Source: Streptomyces violaceoruber (GTDB taxonomy: Bacteria > Actinomycetota > Actinomycetes > Streptomycetales > Streptomycetaceae). Taken from it: DNA of 64,000 bases. The DNA lies in the NCBI RefSeq assembly GCF_033406955.1, contig NZ_CP137734.1, positions 496,001-560,000 on the forward strand. Reading direction: 5' to 3'. This document shows, piece after piece, positions 36,442 to 45,445 of the stretch; the first letter of the stretch is position 1, and each line of letters starts with the position of its first letter. The notes below the pieces were generated by a model. The model did not search any database. It was not told where the DNA came from and saw only the letters and a list, made by a program, of their open reading frames with translations. Position numbers and translations under genes: made by a program.

Positions 36442-37765
36442 AGCGGCGCAGCGCGGGCATCGCGACGGCCAGGGCCAGCATCACGGCCACGACGAGCAGA
36501 CCGCCGCCGGCCACGGCCTCCCGGGCGCCGGCGGCGGAGCCCGCGCCGCCGTGCAGGACGTCGGCCAGTCGCGGGCCGCCCGCCACGACGACGGTGAACA
36601 CGCCCTGCATGCGCCCGCGCATCTCGTCGGTGGCGGCGGACAGCAGGATCGCCCCGCGGAAGACCATGGAGACCATGTCGGCGACACCGGCCACGACCAG
36701 GAAGGCGACCGCGAGCCACAGACTGCCGCTGAGCCCGAAGCCGGTGATGGCGGCCCCCCAGACGACGACCGCGCCGATCACCATCCAGCCGTGCCGGCGG
36801 GCCCGCGAGAAGGTGCCGGAGAACAGTCCGCCGGCCACCGCGCCGATGGGGATCGCCGCGAACAGCAGACCGAGCGCGAGCCCTTCGCCGTACGGGGCGT
36901 ACGTCTCGGCGGCGAGCTGCGGGAACAGGGCGCGGGGCATGCCGAACACCATGGCGACGATGTCGGCGAGGAAGGACAGCAGCAGCACCTTGTGCCGGGC
37001 GATGTAGCGGAAGCCGGCCACCACCTCGCGCACGCCCGCGCGCCGGACCGCCGTGCCCGCCAGCGGCGGCAGCGCGGGGAGCTTGTAGACCGCCCACACG
37101 GTGACGCACAGGGCCAGCGCGTCGATCAGGTACAGCTCGGGCAGTCCGATCACCGGGATCAGCGCACCGGCGAGCAGCGGACCGACCACCTGCCCGGTCT
37201 GCATGACGGTCGAGCCGAGGGCGTTGGCGGCGGGCAGTTCGTCCTCGGGCACCAGGCGGGCGATGGAGGCGTTGCGGGCCGGGGCGTTGAGGCCCCAGAA
37301 GGCCTGTTGCAGCGCGAGCAGCAGCATCAGCGCGGCCACCGACGCCATGCCGGTGACCGCCTGTATCCAGAAGAGCAGCGAGGTCACCGCGATGCCGGTG
37401 TTGGTGATCAGCAGCAGCTTGCGGCGGTCCACGGTGTCGGCCACCGCGCCGCCCCACAGGGCGAAGACGATGAGCGGCAGCAGCCCGGCGAGGCTCGCGG
37501 CGCCGACCCAGGCCGAGGAGCCGGTGATGTCGTAGATCTGCTTGGGCACGGCGACCGCGGTGAGCTGGCTGCCGACGGCCGTGACGACGGTCGAGGACCA
37601 CAGCCTGCGGTAGGCCGGGCGGCGCAGGGGCCGGGTGTCCATGGCCCAGCGGCGCCATCCGCGCTGCCGCGTCCCGTCCGGCGCCGCGGCCTTCGCGTCC
37701 GGTCCGGTGCCGCTCTGGCTGCTGCTCTCGCTGGTGTCCACGCGCTTCCTACATGCTCGGTACAT
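36431..37765 (-). CDS. MFS transporter (MFS_3/enterobactin-exporter-like)
   Basis: A 12-helix major facilitator of 444 aa, nearest in pattern to the EntS/MFS_3 exporters (YRRLWSSTVVTAVGSQLTAVAVP; GGAVADTVDRRKLLL; FWGLNAPARNASIARLVP). It probably exports a small molecule; substrate unknown. The N-terminal 40 residues are hydrophilic. The start is ATG 37765 or GTG 37741, which has AGGAAG just upstream. Convergent with the cNMP gene. Confidence 0.85.
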   Translation of the reverse strand: MYRACRKRVDTSESSSQSGTGPDAKAAAPDGTRQRGWRRWAMDTRPLRRPAYRRLWSSTVVTAVGSQLTAVAVPKQIYDITGSSAWVGAASLAGLLPLIVFALWGGAVADTVDRRKLLLITNTGIAVTSLLFWIQAVTGMASVAALMLLLALQQAFWGLNAPARNASIARLVPEDELPAANALGSTVMQTGQVVGPLLAGALIPVIGLPELYLIDALALCVTVWAVYKLPALPPLAGTAVRRAGVREVVAGFRYIARHKVLLLSFLADIVAMVFGMPRALFPQLAAETYAPYGEGLALGLLFAAIPIGAVAGGLFSGTFSRARRHGWMVIGAVVVWGAAITGFGLSGSLWLAVAFLVVAGVADMVSMVFRGAILLSAATDEMRGRMQGVFTVVVAGGPRLADVLHGGAGSAAGAREAVAGGGLLVVAVMLALAVAMPALRRYRV

Positions 37766-37838
37766 CTTTCGGTTGCGGGGATCACTATCGCAGCTTCGTT
37801 CGAGCGCGCCGGAACGCGTGCGGCCGGATCCGGCCCGC

Positions 37839-38453
37839 TCAGGCCCCGGCGACGAGGGAGACGCCGAGGACGATCATGGTGGCGGCCACCAGTCCGTCGA
37901 GGACCCGCCAGGCGACGGGCCGGGACAGGAAGCGGCCGAGGTAGCGGGCGCCGAAGCCGAGCGCGGCGAACCAGACCAGGCTGGCGGCGGCGGCTCCGAG
38001 GCCGAAGGTCCAGCGCAGCGGCCCCCGGTCGGCGGCGACGGAGCCCAGCAGGAACACGGTGTCGAGGTAGACGTGCGGGTTGAGCCAGGTCAGCGCCAGG
38101 CAGGTGAGCACGGCCCGGCGGCGCGAGCCCGCGGCGGCGCCGTCCGCCCGCAGCGCCCCGGACGGCCGGAACACCCGCCGGGCCGCCAGGGCTCCGTAGC
38201 AGAGCAGGAACGCGCCGCCGATCCAGCCGACGGCGGTCAGCGCGCCCGGCCACGCCACCACCACGGCGCCGACCCCGCCGACGCCCAGGGCGATGAGCAC
38301 GACGTCGGACAGCGCGCAGATGCCGACCACGGCGAGCACCGCGTCACGGCGGACCCCCTGCCGCAGGACGAAGGCGTTCTGGGCGCCGATGGCGACGATG
38401 AGCGAGAGGCCGGTGCCGAAACCGGCGGCGGCCGCCGTGAGGGCGTTGTTCAT
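37839..38453 (-). CDS. LysE/ArgO-family amino acid exporter
   Basis: A 204-aa membrane protein with six predicted helices. The family N-terminus AIGAQNAFVLRQGVRRDAV and the conserved TWLNPHVYLDTVFLLGS are visible. Family members export lysine and arginine. It is divergent from a LysG-type regulator with 77 bp between the starts, the classic lysE/lysG arrangement, so substrate-induced control is likely. Confidence 0.93.
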   Translation of the reverse strand: MNNALTAAAAGFGTGLSLIVAIGAQNAFVLRQGVRRDAVLAVVGICALSDVVLIALGVGGVGAVVVAWPGALTAVGWIGGAFLLCYGALAARRVFRPSGALRADGAAAGSRRRAVLTCLALTWLNPHVYLDTVFLLGSVAADRGPLRWTFGLGAAAASLVWFAALGFGARYLGRFLSRPVAWRVLDGLVAATMIVLGVSLVAGA

Positions 38454-38490
38454 ACCCCCGACGCTAAGCGGACGATCACCGGACGTACAG

Positions 38491-38514
38491 CTAAAGATTC
38501 TTACGTATCATTAG
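38491..38514. promoter_or_regulatory. LysG/ArgP-type operator in the lysE-lysG intergenic region
   Basis: CTAAAGATTC (38491-38500) and GTATCATTAG (38505-38514) form an interrupted dyad matching at 8 of 10 positions, with 4 bp between. It is AT-rich, lies midway between the divergent starts and fits a LysR-type binding site (T-N11-A style). Confidence 0.6.
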
Positions 38515-38530
38515 CCAGTGTGATGACGAC

Positions 38531-39433
38531 ATGACGCCGACCTTGGCTGATCTGCCGCTGGACCAGGTGCGCACCCTGCTGGCCGTCGTGGACGAGGGCA
38601 CCTTCGACGCGGCCGCCGCCGCCCTGCACGTGACGCCGTCCGCGGTCAGCCAGCGGGTGAAGGCACTGGAGCAGCGCACCGGCCGGGTGCTGCTGCTGCG
38701 CACCAAGCCGGTGCGGGCGACCGATTCCGGCGCCGTGCTGGTGCGGCTGGCCCGCCAGGTGGCGCGGCTGGAGCGGGACGCCTCGGCCGAGCTGGGTCTG
38801 CGGGGGGAGGGCGAGCCGACCCGGGTGACGGTGGCGGTGAACGCCGACTCGCTGGCGACCTGGTTCCTGCCCGCCCTCACCCGCATCCCGCGGGAGCCCG
38901 CACTCTGCTTCGAACTGCGCCGGGAGGACGAGGGCCACACGGCGACGCTGCTGCGGGAGGGCGTGGTGATGGCGGCGGTGACGTCGTCGCCGGAACCGGT
39001 GCCCGGCTGCACGGTCCGGACGCTGGGCCGGATGCGCTATCTCCCCTGCGCCGCCCCCGAGTTCGCCACCCGGCATCTGGACGCCCCGCTGCGGGAGACG
39101 GTCGCCGGCGCCCCGGTGGTGGTCTTCGACCGGCGGGACGACTTCCAGGACTCCTTCGCGCGCCGGCTCGGTCACGGTGGCGCCGGCGCCGCACGGCACT
39201 ACGTGCCGACCTCGGAGGGCTTCGTGGAGGCGGTCGCCGCCGGGCTGGGCTGGGGCATGGTCCCGCAGCCGCAGGCCGAACCCCTGCTGCGCACCGGCCG
39301 GCTCGTCACCTTCGCGCCGGACCTCGCGGTGGACGTCACGCTGTACTGGCAGCAGTGGAAGCTCGACTCCCCGGCGCTGGCCACGGTGGCGGACGCGGTG
39401 GTGACGGCGGCCGCGGACGCGCTGCGCCGGTAG
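38531..39433 (+). CDS. LysR-type regulator, LysG/ArgP family
   Basis: A 300-aa LysR regulator with an N-terminal winged helix (LAVVDEGTFDAAAAALHVTPSAVSQRVKALE, about 15-45) and a C-terminal periplasmic-binding-like sensing domain. The ArgP/LysG signature QRTGRVLLLRTKPVRATDSG is present. It should activate the divergent exporter gene when lysine or arginine is high. No Shine-Dalgarno sequence is obvious before ATG 38531, so the message may be leaderless. Confidence 0.92.
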   Translation: MTPTLADLPLDQVRTLLAVVDEGTFDAAAAALHVTPSAVSQRVKALEQRTGRVLLLRTKPVRATDSGAVLVRLARQVARLERDASAELGLRGEGEPTRVTVAVNADSLATWFLPALTRIPREPALCFELRREDEGHTATLLREGVVMAAVTSSPEPVPGCTVRTLGRMRYLPCAAPEFATRHLDAPLRETVAGAPVVVFDRRDDFQDSFARRLGHGGAGAARHYVPTSEGFVEAVAAGLGWGMVPQPQAEPLLRTGRLVTFAPDLAVDVTLYWQQWKLDSPALATVADAVVTAAADALRR

Positions 39434-39557
39434 GCGCACGGCGACGGACACGGCAACTCACGAGCAGCACGCCGGTTTCGCCCCGCGGTCGACAGGTCAC
39501 CCGCAACGGAGTAAGCCATGGACGAGGCGCGAACGATACCGATCGCAGGTGACTTTG

Positions 39558-39809
39558 ATGGACAACTGGCGCGAGCACGCCGCATGCCGGACGGAGGACC
39601 CCGACCTCTTCTTCCCGATCGGCACCACCGGTCCGGCCGCTCTGCAGACCGAGCAGGCCAAGGCGGTCTGCCGGACCTGCCCGGTCCAGGAGCAGTGTCT
39701 GCGCTGGGCGCTCGACACCGGGCAGACCCTCGGCGTCTGGGGCGGCACCAGCGAGCTGGAACGCCGGGCGCTCAAGCGGCGCGAGGCCGCGCGCCGGAGG
39801 TCCGGCTGA
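39558..39809 (+). CDS. WhiB-family Fe-S transcription regulator (WblE/WhiB1-like)
   Basis: An 83-aa WhiB-like protein with four cysteines, Cys10, Cys38, Cys41 and Cys47 (C-x27-C-x2-C-x5-C), that ligate a [4Fe-4S] cluster. The GVWGG turn (59-63) and a basic tail (ERRALKRREAARRR) follow. Such proteins bind region 4 of the principal sigma factor and respond to NO or O2. Length and motif spacing resemble WhiB1/WblE. ATG 39558 is preferred because AGGTGA at 39547-39552 is the ribosome site; GTG 39549 lies inside it. Confidence 0.93.
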   Translation: MDNWREHAACRTEDPDLFFPIGTTGPAALQTEQAKAVCRTCPVQEQCLRWALDTGQTLGVWGGTSELERRALKRREAARRRSG

Positions 39810-39870
39810 CCCTCGCCGCCCACGCCGGAGGCAGTGCGGCGCGGGCCCCGTCGGCCGTGGGAGGACCGCC

Positions 39871-40224
39871 GTGAACGCGCGGGTGCGCCGGGTCTACGAC
39901 CCGGTGGAGCCGGACGACGGCGTGCGCGTCCTCGTCGACCGGCTGTGGCCCCGGGGCGTGTCGAAGGACGCGGCGCGGGTGGACGAGTGGCCCAAGGGGC
40001 TCACCCCGTCGGCCGGGCTGCGCCGCTGGTACCACGCGGGCGAGGGCTCGTACGAGGAGTTCGCGCGCCGGTACGAAGCGGAGCTGAGCGCCCCCGAGGC
40101 GAGTGAACTCCTCGACCGGGTACGGGAGCTGGCCGAGGCGGGCGACGTGACGCTGCTGACCGCGGCCAGGTCGCCCGGCGAGAGCCACGCCGCCGTGCTG
40201 CTCCGCATCCTCGACGAGATGTGA
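39871..40224 (+). CDS. DUF488 family protein (YeaO-like)
   Basis: A 117-aa protein with the family pattern RVYDPVEPDDGVRVLVDRLWPRG, WPKGLTPSAGLRRWYHAG and VTLLTAAR. Function is unknown. GTG 39871 follows GGAGGA at 5 bp. Convergent with the flavoprotein gene. Confidence 0.88.
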   Translation: MNARVRRVYDPVEPDDGVRVLVDRLWPRGVSKDAARVDEWPKGLTPSAGLRRWYHAGEGSYEEFARRYEAELSAPEASELLDRVRELAEAGDVTLLTAARSPGESHAAVLLRILDEM

Positions 40225-40257
40225 GGGCGCGCAGCGGTCGGCCGGCGGGTCCGCCGC

Positions 40258-41931
40258 TCAGGCGGTCTGCCGGGCCGCGGCCCGGCCCGCCGCCCGCCCG
40301 GAGAAGAGGCAGCCACCGAGGAAGGTGCCCTCCAGCGCGTTGTACCCGTGCACCCCTCCCCCGCCGAAGCCGGCCACCTCACCGGCCGCGTACAGGCCCT
40401 CGACCGGGGTGCCGTCGGCACCCAGGGCGCGGGAGTCGAGGTCGGTCTGGATGCCGCCGAGGGTCTTGCGGGTGAGGATGTGCAGTTTGACGCCGATCAG
40501 CGGGCCGGCCGCCGGGGCGAGGAGGCGGTGCGGGGTGGCGACCCGGCCGAGGCGGTCGCCGATGTAGCGGCGGGCGTTGCGGATGCCCTGCACCTGGGCG
40601 TCCTTGGCGTACGGGTTGGCCAGTTGGAGGTCGCGGGCCTCGATCTGGCGCCGGAGCGCGGCGGCGTCCAGGAGCGGTTTGTCGGTCAACCGGTTCATCT
40701 TCTCCACCAGTTGCTCCAGGTCCGGCGCGGTGACGAAGTCCGCGCCGTGGCGCAGGAACGCGCCCACCGGACCCGGTGCCCCCTTGCCCAGTACGCGTTC
40801 GCGCAGGAAGCCGGCGCGGTCCTTGGCGGTGATGTCGGGGTTCTGCTCGGAGCCGGAGAGCGCGAACTCCTTCTCGATGATCTTCCGGGTGAGGACGAAC
40901 CAGGAGTGGCCGTGTTCCGCGAGCCCCTCGGCCGTACGCAGATGGCGCAGGGTGCCCAGGGTGTCGTAGCCGGGCAGGTACGGCTCGGGCAGCCGGCGGC
41001 CGAGCGCGTCGAACCACATGGACGACGGTCCGGGCAGGATGCGGATGCCGTGGCCGGGCCAGATCGGGTCCCAGTTGCGCACGCCCTCGGTGTAGTGCCA
41101 CATCCGGTCCCGGTTGACCAGGCGGGCGCCCGCCTCGGCGCTGATGCCGAGCATCCGTCCGTCGACGTAGGCGGGGACGCCGGTGACCATCTCGGCGGGC
41201 GGGGTGCCCAGGCGCTCGGGCCAGTGGCGGCGGACGATGTCGTGGTCGGCGCCGATGCCGCCGGAGGTGACGATCACGGCCTGGGCGGCGAGTTCGAACT
41301 CTCCGGCCGCGTCGCGGCTGGAGGCGACGCCGCGCGGTGAGTCGTCCGGGGCGAGCACCGTGCCGCGTACCCCGCGCGCCGTGCCGTCCTCGACGACCAG
41401 GTGGTCGACGCGGTGGCGGTGGTGGAAGGTGAGCAGTCCGTCGCGCGCGGCCTGCTTCGCGTACCGCACGAAGGGCTCGACGACCCCCGTGCCGGTGCCC
41501 CAGGCGATGTGGAAGCGGGGCACGGAGTTGCCGTGGCCGCCCGCCCTGAGGTCGCCGCGCTCGGCCCAGCCGACAGTGGGCAGGAAGGTGATGCCGTGCC
41601 CGGCCAGCCAGGACCGCTTCTCCCCCGCCGCCCACTCGACGTACGCCCGTGCCCAGCGCACCGCCCAGGAGTCCTCGTCCTCGGTCCGGTCGAATCCGGC
41701 GCTGCCCTGCCAGTCGTTCCAGGCCAGGTCGAGGGAGTCCTTGACGCCGAGCCGCCGCTGCTCCGGGGAGTCGACGAGGAAGAGGCCGCCGAAGGACCAG
41801 AAGGCCTGCCCGCCGAGGTTGGCCGCGTTCTCCTGGTCGACCAGCGCGACCCTCCGGCCCCGGCTGGTCAGCTCGTGGGCCGCGACCAGGCCCGCCAGAC
41901 CCGCTCCGACCACGATGACGTCGGCATCCAT
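40258..41931 (-). CDS. FAD-binding dehydrogenase, 3-ketosteroid delta1-dehydrogenase-like
   Basis: A 557-aa flavoprotein of the FAD_binding_2 group (fumarate reductase/KstD type). It has an N-terminal Rossmann motif ADVIVVGAGLAGLVAAHEL with the following acidic residue region VALVDQE, AFWSFGGLFLVDS, and the C-terminal FAD motif GLYAAGEVAGFGGGGVHGYNALEG. Bacterial members are often annotated only as FAD-binding dehydrogenase; steroid activity is not assured. It lies 39 bp after a TetR gene on the same strand, so the pair is probably one operon controlled by that repressor. Confidence 0.85.
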   Translation of the reverse strand: MDADVIVVGAGLAGLVAAHELTSRGRRVALVDQENAANLGGQAFWSFGGLFLVDSPEQRRLGVKDSLDLAWNDWQGSAGFDRTEDEDSWAVRWARAYVEWAAGEKRSWLAGHGITFLPTVGWAERGDLRAGGHGNSVPRFHIAWGTGTGVVEPFVRYAKQAARDGLLTFHHRHRVDHLVVEDGTARGVRGTVLAPDDSPRGVASSRDAAGEFELAAQAVIVTSGGIGADHDIVRRHWPERLGTPPAEMVTGVPAYVDGRMLGISAEAGARLVNRDRMWHYTEGVRNWDPIWPGHGIRILPGPSSMWFDALGRRLPEPYLPGYDTLGTLRHLRTAEGLAEHGHSWFVLTRKIIEKEFALSGSEQNPDITAKDRAGFLRERVLGKGAPGPVGAFLRHGADFVTAPDLEQLVEKMNRLTDKPLLDAAALRRQIEARDLQLANPYAKDAQVQGIRNARRYIGDRLGRVATPHRLLAPAAGPLIGVKLHILTRKTLGGIQTDLDSRALGADGTPVEGLYAAGEVAGFGGGGVHGYNALEGTFLGGCLFSGRAAGRAAARQTA

Positions 41932-41970
41932 GGCGACCGTCCCTTCCTGTTGGTGTCGGTGACCCTGTGG

Positions 41971-42594
41971 TCAGTGGCGCGTGCTGCCGTCGGTGAGCAG
42001 CGCGGTGAGCAGCTGTCCCAGCCAGACCCGGGCACCGGCGACGTCCCGGTCCAGGAGCAGTTGGGTGGTGACCCCGTCGTACGCGGCGACCACGGCGTGT
42101 GCGGCTTCGTCGGCGTCGCCGAGCACCGCGGGCAGGGCGGTGTGTCCGTGGGCCCGGGCGAGCCGGTCGGCGATCGCCCGCCTGAGGCGGGCCCGGTGCT
42201 CCAGCAGGGTCCGGGCGACCGCCGGGTCGCGGGCGGCGTGCACCAGGAAGTCGGTCTTCACCAGGAGCCAGTCCCGGTCCAGGAGCAGCACCTCGGTGAC
42301 GCGCTCCACGGCGGCGGGCACGTCCAGGCCGGGGCCGTCGGCGGCGAGGGCGGTGGTCACCTGCTCGGCGATCAGGTCGGCCCGTTGCTCGTAGAGGGCG
42401 AAGAACAGCTCGTCGAGGCTGTCGAAGTTGGAGTAGAAGGCGCCCCGGCTGTACCCGGCGGACTCGCAGACCTCCTCGATCGACACCCGTCCGAAGCCCT
42501 TGGCGGCGAACACCGCGAACGCGGCGTCCAGGAGGTTCGCACGGGTGCGCACGCGCCTCCTGGTCACCCGCCCGGTGGTCGCCTTCGCCGTCAT
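41971..42594 (-). CDS. TetR-family transcriptional repressor
   Basis: A 207-aa TetR protein with an N-terminal helix-turn-helix (LLDAAFAVFAAKGFGRVSIEEVCESAGYSRGAFYSNF, about 20-58) and an all-helical ligand domain with a TetR_C_6-like pattern. It precedes the KstD-like gene on the same strand, and a strong inverted repeat lies just upstream of its own start, so autoregulation and control of the flavoprotein are likely. Confidence 0.92.
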   Translation of the reverse strand: MTAKATTGRVTRRRVRTRANLLDAAFAVFAAKGFGRVSIEEVCESAGYSRGAFYSNFDSLDELFFALYEQRADLIAEQVTTALAADGPGLDVPAAVERVTEVLLLDRDWLLVKTDFLVHAARDPAVARTLLEHRARLRRAIADRLARAHGHTALPAVLGDADEAAHAVVAAYDGVTTQLLLDRDVAGARVWLGQLLTALLTDGSTRH

Positions 42595-42614
42595 GTCCGG
42601 ACCCTTCGCTCGGT

Positions 42615-42651
42615 TCGATACGGGAATGTATCGGATACACCGGCGTATCGA
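42615..42651. promoter_or_regulatory. TetR operator: nested inverted repeats
   Basis: TCGATAC (42615-42621) and GTATCGA (42645-42651) are exact inverted copies. Inside them GTATC-G-GATAC (42628-42638) forms a second perfect dyad. The shared half-site GTATC/GATAC occurs four times. The region lies 21 bp upstream of the TetR start and 95 bp before the AlkB-like gene, so it may control both directions. Confidence 0.7.
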
Positions 42652-42745
42652 AAGAGCCGGCAGTCACGGACCGACGGCGAACGACGACGAACAACGGCGA
42701 CGCCACGTATAGAACAGACTTTCGAATGAGGAGTACGCTGGCCCC

Positions 42746-43378
42746 ATGACCACGCACCACCTCCAGGGCTCGCTCTTCGACCAGACCGACGAGGTCCGGC
42801 TGGGCCCGCTCGACGGTCTGCGCCGCACCCGCCTCGGCCCGGGAGCCTGGATCGACCTGCTCCCCGGGTGGCTGAGCGGCGCCGACGCGCTGTTCGAGCG
42901 GCTGGCCGCCGAGGTCCCCTGGCGCGCGGAACGGCGCGAGATGTACGAGCGCGTCGTCGACGTACCCCGGCTGCTGGCGTTCTACGGCGCGGGCGACGCC
43001 CTCCCGCACCCGCTGCTGGCCGAGGCGCGCGACGCCCTGTCGGCCCACTACGCCGAGGAGCTGGGCGAGCCGTTCACGACCGCGGGCCTGTGCCACTACC
43101 GCGACGGCCGGGACAGCGTCGCCTGGCACGGAGACCGGATCGGCCGCGGCGCGCGCCAGGACACGATGGTCGCCATCCTCTCGGTGGGCGCGCCCCGGGA
43201 CCTGCTGCTGCGCCCGGCGGGCGGGGGCGGCGAGACGGTGCGCCGCCCGCTGGGCCACGGCGACCTGATCGTGATGGGCGGCTCCTGCCAGCGCACCTGG
43301 GAGCACTGCATCCCCAAGAGCACCCGCGCCGCCGGGCCCCGCATCAGCGTCCAGTTCCGCCCGAACGGCGTGCGCTGA
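42746..43378 (+). CDS. AlkB-like 2-oxoglutarate/Fe(II) dioxygenase
   Basis: A 210-aa protein of the alkylated DNA repair family. The facial triad is WHGDRIG (His, Asp) and the distal histidine in WEHCIPK. The 2-oxoglutarate-binding arginine is in RISVQFR. It should remove alkyl groups oxidatively from bases in DNA or RNA. ATG 42746 has a TACGCT -10-like hexamer 6-12 bp upstream, so the message may be leaderless; the GAGGAG at 42728-42733 is too distant for a normal ribosome site. Confidence 0.9.
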   Translation: MTTHHLQGSLFDQTDEVRLGPLDGLRRTRLGPGAWIDLLPGWLSGADALFERLAAEVPWRAERREMYERVVDVPRLLAFYGAGDALPHPLLAEARDALSAHYAEELGEPFTTAGLCHYRDGRDSVAWHGDRIGRGARQDTMVAILSVGAPRDLLLRPAGGGGETVRRPLGHGDLIVMGGSCQRTWEHCIPKSTRAAGPRISVQFRPNGVR

Positions 43379-43456
43379 GGGCCGGGCGACCGCCCGCGCC
43401 CGGTTTCTGGTTGGCTGTCCCGCGCGGGGGACCACCGACCTGGAACGCGGGAGACC

Positions 43457-44203
43457 ATGAACGCGGACGTACGGCAAGTGGCCGACGGCACCTACCTGGT
43501 GCACGGCGGCAACACCAACTGGGTCATCCTCACCGACGGCGACGCGGTGACCCTCGTCGACACCGGATACCCCGGCGACCGCCGGGCGCTGCTCGACTCC
43601 CTGGCCGCCGTCGGGAGTTCGCCCGAGGCGGTGGCGGCCGTGCTGATCACCCACGCCCACAACGACCACCTGGGCTCGGCCGAGTACCTGCGCACCACCC
43701 ACGGCACCCCGGTCCTGCTGCACGAGGCCGAGGTGCCGCACGCCCGGCGCGACTTCCTCCAGCAGGTGTCGGTGGGCACGGTGCTGCGCAACGCCTGGCG
43801 GCCCGGCGTACTGCCGTGGATGCGGCACGTGCTGCGCACCGGCGGCACCGAGCAGCACCCGGTGACCGCGCCCGCGGCCTTCCCGGCGGACGGCGCCCTG
43901 GACCTCCCGGGCCGGCCCGTGCCGGTGCACACCCCCGGGCACACCGACGGACACTGCGTCTACCACCTGCCCGACGCCGGGGTGGTGATCTCCGGCGACG
44001 CGCTGGTGAGCGGCCACGCCATCTCCCGGATCGAGGGACCGCAGCTGCTGCCCGACCTGTTCCACCACGACCGGGCGGGCGCGGTCGCCTCGCTCGACGT
44101 CATCGCCGGTCTGGAGGGCGAGGTGCTGCTGCCGGGCCACGGTCCGGTCCACCGGGGGCCGGTGAAGGACGCCGCGGACCTGGCCCGGGAACGGGCGTTC
44201 TAG
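43457..44203 (+). CDS. MBL-fold metallo-hydrolase
   Basis: A 248-aa metallo-beta-lactamase fold hydrolase. The dinuclear metal site is visible in THAHNDHLGSAEYL, HTPGHTDGHCVYH, ISGDALVSG and LPGHGPVHRG. It is glyoxalase II-like in style, but the substrate is unknown. GGGAG lies just before ATG 43457. It is 9 bp from the DUF4032 gene and likely cotranscribed with it. Confidence 0.88.
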   Translation: MNADVRQVADGTYLVHGGNTNWVILTDGDAVTLVDTGYPGDRRALLDSLAAVGSSPEAVAAVLITHAHNDHLGSAEYLRTTHGTPVLLHEAEVPHARRDFLQQVSVGTVLRNAWRPGVLPWMRHVLRTGGTEQHPVTAPAAFPADGALDLPGRPVPVHTPGHTDGHCVYHLPDAGVVISGDALVSGHAISRIEGPQLLPDLFHHDRAGAVASLDVIAGLEGEVLLPGHGPVHRGPVKDAADLARERAF

Positions 44204-44212
44204 AGTCGGGGC

Positions 44213-45445
44213 ATGGCCTTGCAGATCAGCGCCACCAATCCGGAGCATCCCGCGCTCCTGCTCGAACTGCCCTGGCAGCTGCCGCTGGAGCAGTGGCCCG
44301 AGGAGTACCTCGTGCCCCTGCCCCGCGGCATCTCCCGGCACGTGGTCCGTTACGCGCGCGCCGGGGACGAGGTGATCGCCGTCAAGGAGCTGGCCGAGAG
44401 GCCCGCGCTGCGCGAGTACCAGCTGCTGCGCGACCTGGACCGGCTCGCCATCCCGGCGGTGGACGCGCTGGCCGTGGTCACCGGCCGCTTGGACGCCGCC
44501 GGTGAGGCGCTGGAGCCGGTGCTGGTCACCCGGCACCTGGGTGGCTCGCTGCCGTACCGGTCGATGTTCGAGACGACGCTGCGCCCGGCGACCATGCACC
44601 GTCTGATGGACGCCCTCGCGGTGCTGCTGGTCCGGCTGCACCTGGCCGGGTTCGCGTGGGGGGACTGCTCGTTGTCCAACACGCTCTTCCGGCGCGACGC
44701 GGGCGCCTACGCCGCCTACCTGGTCGACGCCGAGACCGGCGACCTGCACCCGCGGCTCAGCGACGGGCAGCGCGACTACGACCTCGACCTCGCCCGGGTG
44801 AACATCAGCGGCGAACTGCTCGACCTGGAGGCCTCGGGGGCGCTGCACCCCTCCGTCGACCCGGTCGAGTTCGGCACCGAGATCTGCGCCCGCTACCGGA
44901 GCCTGTGGCAGGAGCTGACCCGCACCTCCGTGTATCCGGCGGGCAAGTACCACTACATCGAGCGCCGCATCCGGCGTCTGAACGACCTCGGTTTCGACGT
45001 CGCCGAGATGCAGATCGAGCACGCCTCCAACGGCGACACGGTCTCCTTCGTGCCCAAGGTCGTCGACGCCGGCCACCACCAGCGCCAGCTGCTGCGCCTG
45101 ACCGGCCTGGACGCCGAGGAGAACCAGGCCAGGCGGTTGCTCAACGATCTGGAGAGCTGGATGGCCACCCAGGACGACTACGCCCCGGGCGACCCCCTCG
45201 GCGCCCGCCCGGAGGTCCTCGCCCACCGCTGGGTGCGCGAGGTCTTCCGGCCCACCGTGCGCGCCGTGCCGGTGGAGCTGCGCGGCGCGATGGACCCGGC
45301 GGAGATCTACCACGAGCTGCTGGAGCACCGCTGGTACCTCTCCGAGCGGGCCCAGCACGACATCGGCCTGGACACGGCCGTCGAGGACTACCTCGTCAAC
45401 ATCCTGCCCAGGGCCCGGGAGACCCTGCAGCCCACGGCCGACTGA
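44213..45445 (+). CDS. DUF4032 protein with a lipopolysaccharide-kinase-like fold
   Basis: A 410-aa actinobacterial protein. The N-terminal half resembles small-molecule kinases: EVIAVKELAERPALREYQLL looks like the lysine/glutamate pair, FAWGDCSLSNTLFRRD like the catalytic loop (Asp, Asn), and YLVDAETGDL like the metal-binding Asp. The C-terminal half (about 230-400) is the DUF4032 region. All catalytic residues seem present, so it may be an active kinase of unknown substrate. ATG 44213 has no strong ribosome site. Confidence 0.8.
   Translation: MALQISATNPEHPALLLELPWQLPLEQWPEEYLVPLPRGISRHVVRYARAGDEVIAVKELAERPALREYQLLRDLDRLAIPAVDALAVVTGRLDAAGEALEPVLVTRHLGGSLPYRSMFETTLRPATMHRLMDALAVLLVRLHLAGFAWGDCSLSNTLFRRDAGAYAAYLVDAETGDLHPRLSDGQRDYDLDLARVNISGELLDLEASGALHPSVDPVEFGTEICARYRSLWQELTRTSVYPAGKYHYIERRIRRLNDLGFDVAEMQIEHASNGDTVSFVPKVVDAGHHQRQLLRLTGLDAEENQARRLLNDLESWMATQDDYAPGDPLGARPEVLAHRWVREVFRPTVRAVPVELRGAMDPAEIYHELLEHRWYLSERAQHDIGLDTAVEDYLVNILPRARETLQPTAD

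Noticed and set aside
40379..45358. 1659-codon leftward frame across several genes
   Set aside because: Covers genes of both strands with clear homology; composition typical of a high-GC shadow.
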